Of a stretch of 5,091 nucleotides of DNA, positions 1-4,490 are shown in pieces. This stretch comes from Oscillospiraceae bacterium. GTDB taxonomy: Bacteria; Bacillota; Clostridia; Clostridiales; Clostridiaceae. A program made the translations under genes and the position numbers. The notes beneath the pieces were generated by a model, which was given only the letters and a program-made list of their open reading frames with translations, did not search any database and was not told where the DNA came from. Every line of letters begins with the position of its first letter. The first letter of the stretch is position 1. Location: assembly GCA_009785875.1 (NCBI GenBank), contig WQUF01000215.1, positions 1 through 5,091 on the forward strand. The letters are read 5' to 3'.

Positions 1-45
1 AAATTATGATCACCAAAATTGTGAATAACCATATTACTCGTTTAT

Positions 46-86
46 AAGAAAAAGTTCTAAGTAAAGTCAAAGATAGGCTTTACTTA
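46..86 (-). terminator. Possible weak Rho-independent terminator after the DUF4143 ATPase gene
   Basis: A 9-bp perfect inverted repeat (58-66 with 78-86, arms TAAGTAAAG / CTTTACTTA) with an 11-nt loop lies 8 nt past the ATPase stop codon. Read on the minus strand, the stem is followed by GAAC and then TTTTTCTT (53-46). Position and U-rich tail fit a terminator. The stem is AT-rich and the tail begins 4 nt after it, so termination may be inefficient. Confidence 0.42.
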
Positions 87-94
87 AACTTTAC

Positions 95-1309
95 TCAAAT
101 AAGCCACACAGGTACATACCAATTCTTTCTATCTATGGGCAATAAATCGCTAGTCAAACACACGACACTCCCCTCCCCCACTGGTTTGCCTATCTTATCT
201 AATACGCCAAAATGCTTAATTGCATCTTTTCCAGGATTAGCAGACTTTTTAATCTCAATGGGATAGAGCGTATTATTTTGCTCAATTATCAAATCAATTT
301 CCTTGTTATCTGAATCTCTGTAATAAAAAATAGGAGGTCTTTTACCAGCATTATAATAGCTTTTAATGATCTCACTTACCACATACGTTTCAAAAAATGC
401 TTCTGACATAGCTGATACTTCAAGTGTTTCAGCACTATCCCATCTAGTTAAATATGCACACAAGCCTGTATCTAAAAAATACATATTAGGAGCTTTAATG
501 ATTCTCTTAAGAACATTATTAAAATATGGCTCTACTAGATAAATGATACCAGATGATACTAATATAGACAACCACTGTTTTGCTGTAGGCACAGTGATTC
601 CAATATCTTTTGATAAATCTGTATAATTAACCATTTGACTTGTCCTAGCAGCACAAGCTGACATAAATTGAAAAAATGCAAGTTCATCCCCTACTTGTGT
701 CAAATCCTTTATATCACGCTGAAGATACGTATTAACATATCCATCATAGTACATTTCTCTATTAAAAGCCCCACTATAGGCTACAGGCATGGAACCATTA
801 AATATTCTCTTGTATACTGTCTTTAAATCTTGTTTAGAAAAATAATTCATACGTTCCATTAGCTTAGCAGAATCTGTAACAAATGGTGTATTATCTACAG
901 ATTCTATTTCACAATTACTTAATCCTTGCATTCTGATGATAGCAATACGTCCAGCAAGACTTTCATTTACGTTCTTCATTGTATGAAATATTTGTGATCC
1001 AGTAAGCCAAAAATCACCCTTCTGCTTATGCGTATCCACATAAATTTTTATAAATGATAACAATTCAGGCGCATACTGAATTTCATCGATGATTACAGGA
1101 GGCTTAAACCTTTGCAAAAACAGTTCCGGATCAGTCTTTGCCATTTCCCTATTAATAGGAGAATCAAGTGATACATATCTTCTGTCATTTTCAGAAAGTT
1201 TCTCTAGCATAGTTGTTTTGCCAACTTGCCTTGGACCTGTAATCAAGACAGCAGGAAAAAGATTACTTGCTTCTTGTATCACTGTTTCCAATGAACGTTT
1301 GATGTACAT
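95..1309 (-). CDS. AAA-type ATPase with C-terminal DUF4143 domain
   Basis: Predicted cytoplasmic P-loop ATPase of 404 residues, a full length typical of the AAA_14/DUF4143 family; the cellular role of that family is largely unknown. Visible in order: Walker A GPRQVGKTT (25-33), Walker B VIIDE (72-76), a sensor-like LTGS (102-105), the conserved SLAGR segment (117-121), a winged-helix-like region (about 226-262), then the C-terminal domain with FLDTGL (278-283). That last domain resembles a PD-(D/E)XK nuclease fold, with E307, D339 and E352-x-K354 in the expected order. Nuclease activity is not established for the family. The start is placed at the ATG at 1309 because AGGTG lies 6 nt upstream; an in-frame GTG at 1318 would sit too close to its ribosome-binding site. 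The gene stands alone, and a terminator separates it from the peptide gene upstream. No convincing promoter is visible in the short gap, so read-through may supply some expression. Family assignment is firm, function is not. Confidence 0.93.
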   Translation of the reverse strand: MYIKRSLETVIQEASNLFPAVLITGPRQVGKTTMLEKLSENDRRYVSLDSPINREMAKTDPELFLQRFKPPVIIDEIQYAPELLSFIKIYVDTHKQKGDFWLTGSQIFHTMKNVNESLAGRIAIIRMQGLSNCEIESVDNTPFVTDSAKLMERMNYFSKQDLKTVYKRIFNGSMPVAYSGAFNREMYYDGYVNTYLQRDIKDLTQVGDELAFFQFMSACAARTSQMVNYTDLSKDIGITVPTAKQWLSILVSSGIIYLVEPYFNNVLKRIIKAPNMYFLDTGLCAYLTRWDSAETLEVSAMSEAFFETYVVSEIIKSYYNAGKRPPIFYYRDSDNKEIDLIIEQNNTLYPIEIKKSANPGKDAIKHFGVLDKIGKPVGEGSVVCLTSDLLPIDRKNWYVPVWLI

Positions 1310-1315
1310 TAAAAT

Positions 1316-1327
1316 CACCTACCTCTC
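1316..1327 (-). promoter_or_regulatory. Ribosome-binding site that decides the ATPase start
   Basis: On the minus strand the tract GAGAGGTAGGTG contains two overlapping Shine-Dalgarno-like cores. AGGTG (1316-1320) lies 6 nt before the ATG at 1309, which is ideal spacing. For the in-frame GTG at 1318 the remaining core would be only about 3-4 nt away. This favours the ATG. Confidence 0.6.
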
Positions 1328-1341
1328 TGGATTAATTTAAT

Positions 1342-1376
1342 AAAGAAAAATGCTACTGTTTTATGCAGTAGCATTT
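1342..1376 (-). terminator. Rho-independent terminator of the cysteine-rich peptide gene
   Basis: An 11-bp perfect stem (1348-1358 with 1366-1376, arms AAATGCTACTG / CAGTAGCATTT) closes a 7-nt loop, 10 nt after the peptide stop codon. On the minus strand the last T's of the stem run into TTCTTTA, giving a U-rich tail. The plus-strand tail is poor and no plus-strand gene precedes it, so it serves the minus-strand gene. It separates the peptide from the ATPase gene downstream. Confidence 0.85.
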
Positions 1377-1386
1377 CTAGTATATT

Positions 1387-1635
1387 CTATTTCATACCAC
1401 AACTTCCACAACACATACCAGCATTTTGACAATTGCCATTAGAACAAGCACCCATTCCACTACAATTACCATTTTTTGAACAGTTTTGATTCATTGGGCA
1501 CTGAACTACCGTTGAATTAGCATTCGCATTTGGAGCCGATGAATTATTTTGTGCTGCAATAGCTATTGTAATTGAAAGAGCTACCATAATTATAAGCATG
1601 ATACAAGCTAAAATGATTTTTTTAATTTTATTCAT
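1387..1635 (-). CDS. Small exported cysteine-rich peptide, function unknown
   Basis: I do not recognise this 82-residue protein. The N-terminus is a classic signal peptide or single membrane anchor: basic MNKIKK, then a hydrophobic stretch to about residue 27, with an A-x-A type signal peptidase I site around 25-28. A low-complexity N/A/S linker (about 29-44) follows. The last 37 residues hold eight cysteines at 46, 52, 58, 64, 69, 75, 76 and 79, the first four exactly six residues apart, rich in Gly, Asn and Met. This suggests a disulphide-bonded or metal-binding tail outside the membrane; that is inference. GGAGGAG (1641-1647) lies 5 nt before the ATG, which supports real translation. The gene has its own terminator and is divergent from superoxide reductase. 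It could be a metal-binding peptide, an antimicrobial-like peptide or an envelope protein; the sequence does not decide. Confidence 0.82.
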   Translation of the reverse strand: MNKIKKIILACIMLIIMVALSITIAIAAQNNSSAPNANANSTVVQCPMNQNCSKNGNCSGMGACSNGNCQNAGMCCGSCGMK

Positions 1636-1654
1636 ATTTACTCCTCCTACTTTT

Positions 1655-1683
1655 ATTATCTCTCATTTACTCTGAAAAAGCAA
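1655..1683 (-). promoter_or_regulatory. Candidate promoter of the cysteine-rich peptide gene
   Basis: On the minus strand, TTGCTT (1683-1678) and GATAAT (1660-1655) are separated by 17 nt. The -10 matches consensus at five of six positions, the -35 at only three. Initiation would fall next to the Shine-Dalgarno sequence, giving a very short leader. A second possible -10, TATAAC (1689-1684), lacks a matching -35. Treat as tentative. Confidence 0.3.
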
Positions 1684-1714
1684 GTTATATTTAGATCGAT
1701 AATGCTTAGTTTCA

Positions 1715-1743
1715 TTGACATGAAGATAAAGAAAGAATAAAAT
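1715..1743 (+). promoter_or_regulatory. Sigma-A-type promoter of dfx
   Basis: A perfect -35 TTGACA (1715-1720) and a -10 TAAAAT (1738-1743, one mismatch from TATAAT) are separated by exactly 17 nt. The predicted transcription start is near 1750, about 30 nt before the dfx ATG and inside the palindrome at 1749-1763. The -35 is also flanked by a small inverted repeat TTCAT-N4-ATGAA (1711-1724). A promoter this near consensus would be strong unless repressed. Confidence 0.8.
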
Positions 1744-1748
1744 AGTTT

Positions 1749-1763
1749 TAGGACTAAGTCCTA
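1749..1763. promoter_or_regulatory. Perfect 15-bp palindrome at the dfx transcription start, probable operator
   Basis: TAGGACT-A-AGTCCTA is a perfect 7-bp inverted repeat around one central base. It begins about 5 nt after the -10 box and covers the predicted +1, a typical position for a repressor site that blocks initiation. It ends just before the ribosome-binding site GGAGG (1769-1773). It has too short a loop and no U-tract, so it is not a terminator. The binding protein cannot be named: it does not match the PerR, Fur or Rex consensus as I know them. Confidence 0.6.
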
Positions 1764-1780
1764 GAAATGGAGGCATTTAT

Positions 1781-2161
1781 ATGAAGAACAAACGAAAATT
1801 TTACAGATGCAATCACTGCGGAAACCTTGTGAGTTTTATAGAGAATTCTGGTGTAAGCATAATTTGCTGTGGCGAACCGATGACCGAACTCATACCTAAT
1901 ACTACAGATGCAGCGCAGGAAAAGCATGTACCTGTTGCAACTAAAAATGATGGAAAATTGAATGTGAAAGTGGGTTCTGTTCCACATCCTATGACAAAAG
2001 AACATCATATTGGCTGGATCGCTGTGGCAGAAGAAAACAGGACGACTCGCATTACGTTACCAGTAAATGGTGCGCCAGAAGCAGAATTCTGTGTTGGTGA
2101 TGGGGCTATCACAGTGTATGCATATTGCAATCTACACGGTTTATGGGTCACAGAGCTGTAA
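1781..2161 (+). CDS. dfx: Desulfoferrodoxin, superoxide reductase (2Fe type)
   Basis: Cytoplasmic non-haem iron enzyme that reduces superoxide to hydrogen peroxide without releasing oxygen, taking electrons usually from rubredoxin; an anaerobe's alternative to superoxide dismutase. The 126-residue protein has the full two-domain layout. The N-terminal desulforedoxin domain carries the Fe(Cys)4 ligands C10, C13, C29 and C30. The C-terminal catalytic domain carries H49, H69, H75, H119 and C116 for the active-site iron, with the conserved E47-K48 pair. These positions coincide with those of characterised desulfoferrodoxins, so no key residue is missing. GGAGG lies 7 nt before the ATG. Transcription comes from a near-consensus promoter with a palindrome over the start site and ends at a strong hairpin, so the gene is monocistronic. 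No rubredoxin or rubrerythrin gene is in the window. The names rbo and sor are also used. Confidence 0.98.
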   Translation: MKNKRKFYRCNHCGNLVSFIENSGVSIICCGEPMTELIPNTTDAAQEKHVPVATKNDGKLNVKVGSVPHPMTKEHHIGWIAVAEENRTTRITLPVNGAPEAEFCVGDGAITVYAYCNLHGLWVTEL

Positions 2162-2175
2162 TTTTTTAATTTATG

Positions 2176-2210
2176 AAATAGCAGGTGTAACCTGCTATTT
2201 TTATTTTATT
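2176..2210 (+). terminator. Rho-independent terminator of dfx
   Basis: A stem of 10-11 bp (2176-2186 with 2190-2200, arms AAATAGCAGGT / ACCTGCTATTT) with a tiny loop is followed by TTATTTTATT, a good plus-strand U-tract, 14 nt after the dfx stop. The convergent amidase gene stops at 2221, so its transcript also reads through this hairpin. Its minus-strand tail is poor (CATAAATT), so it is at most a weak terminator in that direction. Confidence 0.9.
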
Positions 2211-2220
2211 TATAATAAAT

Positions 2221-3552
2221 TTATAGACTTGGTGGAAAAACCGGCAAACAGTACTTTTCTATCGTCAAAGCTGCATTAAAAAGCCTAAATTCATCTGCTC
2301 CGTATAGAATTATACCACGAGGAGTATTATCATCAGCCATGCATAGTTTTAAAGCAACAGACGGTAACCCTGTAAAATGCATTATATCTGTTGGTCCTGT
2401 CATTACACATGCATCATATTCTCGTAAGTCTTTGAGCATTTGTTCACTATGCTTTTCACGTTCAGACAAAGCTTCAAGGTACAATTTATCATCAAGATTT
2501 CCAGATGCTTCATCTAAAGCAGACCTGAGCAACAAAATACCATATTTCATCATTCGCTCAGGATCATTTTCATAGAACTTAACTATATTATCAAGTGTTT
2601 TTAAACGAGCATTTGAATGAGAAAGATATTCCTCAAGATCATGCTTAAATTCATATTTCATGATATTTTCCATATGTGGTGATTTTTGATGGTAAACATC
2701 TGTAAATTCTACACCATCAGTACGAAGCGCATCAAACAGAGTATCATACCTCTCAAGCTGCTCCTTTGAAACTTGATCTTTGTCAAAAGTATTTATGCCA
2801 ATTTTAAGTTCCCTTGGATTTATTTCAGTGAAGGTAGGCAACTTTTCACATTTCATTCCAGAATAAACTAAAATTGCATCTGAAAGACGACCAGCAAAAG
2901 GTCCTGCACTATCCAGTGTGTGTGATATCGGTATGATACCCAATGAAGATAATGATCCATGCGATGGTTTTAAACCAACAACTCCATTTTCTGTTGCGCA
3001 TCCAACGATTGAAAATGATGTATCTGTTCCAATAGATGCAGCGCAAAACCCAGCTGACATAGCTACTGCAGAACCAGTGCTAGAACCACTTGGATCTTTA
3101 TTCTCATCGTATGCATTTTTTACTTGTCCACCTTTTGAACTATAGCCATTTGGCATATCTTCAGTTGTATAATTTGCAAATTCCGTCATATTGGTCTTGC
3201 CAAGGATAACTGCGCCACTTTGCCTTAGATTTGAAATAATTGGTGCATCTTTTTCGACTAAATTATCAGCTAAAGCAAGGCTTCCAGCTGTTGTATGGAG
3301 CCCAGCTACGTCAATATTATCTTTCACGAGAATCGGAAGTCCAAACAAAGGTAAATCACTTTTTGACGCTGTTGAATCAAGTCTCTTTGCTTGAGCTATC
3401 GCTGATTCATCCATTTCAGAAATCGTATTTAGTTTACCATCGTATTTTTTAATTCTCTCAATATATGCTCTTGTCAGTTCCTCCACACCAAATTGCTTAT
3501 CCCATAATGCTCGCTTAAGTTCAGATGCGGTCATTGTATATATTTCATCCAT
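2221..3552 (-). CDS. Amidase-signature family hydrolase, stand-alone GatA-like
   Basis: A 443-residue amidase-signature enzyme, expected to hydrolyse a carboxamide by the Ser-cisSer-Lys mechanism; substrate unknown. The triad is visible: K77 in GLPILVKDNI, S157 in the PSGSSTGSA loop, and nucleophile S181 in GTDTSFSI. S157 and S181 are 24 residues apart, as in characterised members. The GIIPISHTLDSAGP segment (about 205-218) is also typical. Odd point: the residues before the nucleophile are S179-F180, where the family normally has Gly-Gly or Asp-Gly. It is somewhat shorter than GatA (about 480-490), and no gatB or gatC lies nearby, so a role in tRNA-dependent amidation is unlikely. No signal peptide is seen, so it is probably cytoplasmic. 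AGGAGGT (3561-3567) is 8 nt before the ATG. It lies 34 nt after the YdcF-like gene, probably in one operon. It converges with dfx. Confidence 0.93.
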   Translation of the reverse strand: MDEIYTMTASELKRALWDKQFGVEELTRAYIERIKKYDGKLNTISEMDESAIAQAKRLDSTASKSDLPLFGLPILVKDNIDVAGLHTTAGSLALADNLVEKDAPIISNLRQSGAVILGKTNMTEFANYTTEDMPNGYSSKGGQVKNAYDENKDPSGSSTGSAVAMSAGFCAASIGTDTSFSIVGCATENGVVGLKPSHGSLSSLGIIPISHTLDSAGPFAGRLSDAILVYSGMKCEKLPTFTEINPRELKIGINTFDKDQVSKEQLERYDTLFDALRTDGVEFTDVYHQKSPHMENIMKYEFKHDLEEYLSHSNARLKTLDNIVKFYENDPERMMKYGILLLRSALDEASGNLDDKLYLEALSEREKHSEQMLKDLREYDACVMTGPTDIMHFTGLPSVALKLCMADDNTPRGIILYGADEFRLFNAALTIEKYCLPVFPPSL

Positions 3553-3586
3553 TAGCTTTAACCTCCTCTATTTTCTCCATTCATCG

Positions 3587-4345
3587 TTAATTAAATACAT
3601 AAGTTTTAACAACAGCAAAGAACTCCCTAAAATACATGATTTTCTCATGAGTAGGATAAACTGGACAAGTATATCCATATGCTTTTACACCTAATTTATT
3701 GCAAATATACAATGCTCTGTACATATGAGAGTCATTTGTTACAACTGTTACTGAAGGATTATTTACATAAAATCCATCCATGATTTCCTTTGAAAACATG
3801 ATGTTTTCGTAAGTATTTGTAGCCCTATCTTCTTCAAATATGTTATCTCCATTTACACCTCTGGAAACTAAATATCTTTTCATGGCTTCCGCTTCTGTGA
3901 TGTTTTCTCCTGGACCTTGTCCACCAGACAATATGATTTTTGCATCAGGACTTCCGTTTAAAACTATTAGCGAAGCATCCAATCTTTTTACAAGATCAAA
4001 AGATGGTTCTTCACCATATAATTGTGCTCCAAGGACGATGATGAAATCTGATTTATTCACTTCTTTCAGGTTACTTTTAGCTATTATATTATATTCTACA
4101 AAGATAAATAGAATGATAAAGCAAACAAAAACTATGTTTAAAAGTATATTCATTATATGTATAAATCGGACTTTTTTATTTAGCAAGAAGAATATCTTCA
4201 GCAATATAAAAGCTATTAATAAAGAAATTCCAGTAATGATTATAGTTAAGTTTGCGCTTTTAAGCTTGACTACAAGTGAAGCAAAAAATACAACCATAGA
4301 AACCAGAAAAATAAAAAATATTGGTATGTATTTGATTTTGTTCAT
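3587..4345 (-). CDS. YdcF/SanA/ElyC-like membrane protein (DUF218)
   Basis: A 252-residue protein with three predicted N-terminal membrane segments (about 8-27, 33-55 and 62-84) and a C-terminal DUF218 domain (about 98-252). Domain hallmarks: FIIVLGAQ (101-108), IILSGGQGPGE (137-147) followed by TEAEAMKRYL, E172-D-R-A-T-N-T-Y-E-N (172-181), and a VTNDSHMYRA segment (202-211) near the C-terminus. E. coli relatives include ElyC and SanA, linked to envelope integrity, and YdcF; the biochemical activity of the family is poorly defined. By the positive-inside rule and the odd number of helices, the DUF218 domain probably faces outward; this is inference. GAGAGG (4352-4357) is 6 nt before the ATG. 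It is the first gene of a likely operon with the amidase and is divergent from the helicase. No clear promoter could be fixed; an AT-rich palindrome lies at 4370-4383. Confidence 0.92.
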   Translation of the reverse strand: MNKIKYIPIFFIFLVSMVVFFASLVVKLKSANLTIIITGISLLIAFILLKIFFLLNKKVRFIHIMNILLNIVFVCFIILFIFVEYNIIAKSNLKEVNKSDFIIVLGAQLYGEEPSFDLVKRLDASLIVLNGSPDAKIILSGGQGPGENITEAEAMKRYLVSRGVNGDNIFEEDRATNTYENIMFSKEIMDGFYVNNPSVTVVTNDSHMYRALYICNKLGVKAYGYTCPVYPTHEKIMYFREFFAVVKTYVFN

Positions 4346-4369
4346 ATACCACCTCTCGTTTATAATATT

Positions 4370-4383
4370 TATAGTATACTATA
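4370..4383. promoter_or_regulatory. 14-bp perfect palindrome upstream of the YdcF-like gene
   Basis: TATAGTATACTATA is a perfect palindrome 24 nt upstream of the YdcF-like ATG, in the divergent gap shared with the helicase. It reads TATACT on both strands, so part of it may serve as a -10 box. The best minus-strand -35, TTGTAT (4404-4399), would be 20 nt from TATACT or 15 nt from TATAGT, neither being good spacing. It could be an operator, a promoter element, or chance in AT-rich DNA. Confidence 0.35.
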
Positions 4384-4419
4384 TATCTTGGGTAATATAT
4401 ACAATATTTAATTAAGCGA

Positions 4420-4448
4420 TGAACAATTCAGATATAATAGTCTATAAT
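4420..4448 (+). promoter_or_regulatory. Candidate sigma-A promoter of the RecQ-like helicase gene
   Basis: TGAACA (4420-4425, four of six matches to TTGACA) and a perfect -10 TATAAT (4443-4448) are separated by 17 nt. Initiation near 4455 would give a leader of about 35 nt. A second perfect TATAAT lies 10 nt upstream (4433-4438) but without a good -35, so start-site use may be mixed. Confidence 0.6.
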
Positions 4449-4475
4449 ATTATTAAACAACAGTTTTATTTGATT

Positions 4476-4490
4476 GGAGTACAGATGTAA
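4476..4490 (+). promoter_or_regulatory. Shine-Dalgarno with a minimal AUG-UAA start-stop before the helicase start
   Basis: GGAG (4476-4479) is 5 nt from an ATG at 4485 that is followed at once by TAA (4488-4490). The last A of that stop is the first base of the helicase ATG at 4490. The same GGAG is 10 nt from 4490 and 13 nt from the second ATG at 4493. The best-spaced start therefore encodes only Met-stop, and helicase translation may depend partly on re-initiation. Confidence 0.4.

Noticed and set aside
1310..1318. Upstream GTG at 1318 as the start of the DUF4143 ATPase, adding three residues
   Set aside because: It overlaps the ribosome-binding tract and leaves only 3-4 nt of spacing. 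The ATG at 1309 has AGGTG at 6 nt, and homologues of this family commonly begin at a similar M-Y-I-x-R sequence.
1387..1503. Classical metallothionein in the cysteine-rich tail
   Set aside because: Metallothioneins have dense C-x-C pairs and are cytoplasmic. This tail has mostly C-x5 spacing, a single C-C pair and a signal peptide.
1594..1635. Lipobox ending at Cys11 of the small cysteine-rich peptide (I-L-A-C)
   Set aside because: Cys11 comes only five residues after the basic N-region, too early for a signal peptidase II site. The hydrophobic stretch continues to about residue 27, and Leu at -2 is atypical.
1684..1704. PerR or Fur box in the dfx / peptide gap (TTATATTTAGATCGATAATG region)
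   Set aside because: The TTAT and ATAA halves are too far apart for the 15-bp PerR consensus, and only a few hexamers of the Fur consensus match. It lies upstream of the dfx -35, and the palindrome at 1749-1763 is a far better operator candidate.
1749..1763. DosR-type dormancy box, because of the GGACT...AGTCC core
   Set aside because: The mycobacterial DosR box is longer, with a wider centre and GGG/CCC flanks. The likeness is limited to the core, and no DosR system is expected in a clostridial-type genome.
2221..3552. gatA, subunit A of the Glu-tRNA(Gln) amidotransferase
   Set aside because: No gatB or gatC is adjacent, the protein is shorter than usual, and the nucleophile loop T-S-F-S-I departs from the GatA pattern. 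A stand-alone amidase is the safer call.
3840..4415. A 191-codon open frame on the plus strand
   Set aside because: It lies mostly antisense to the YdcF-like gene, whose DUF218 motifs are clear. Its translation shows no recognisable domain, it has no good ribosome-binding site, and it runs into the divergent promoter gap.
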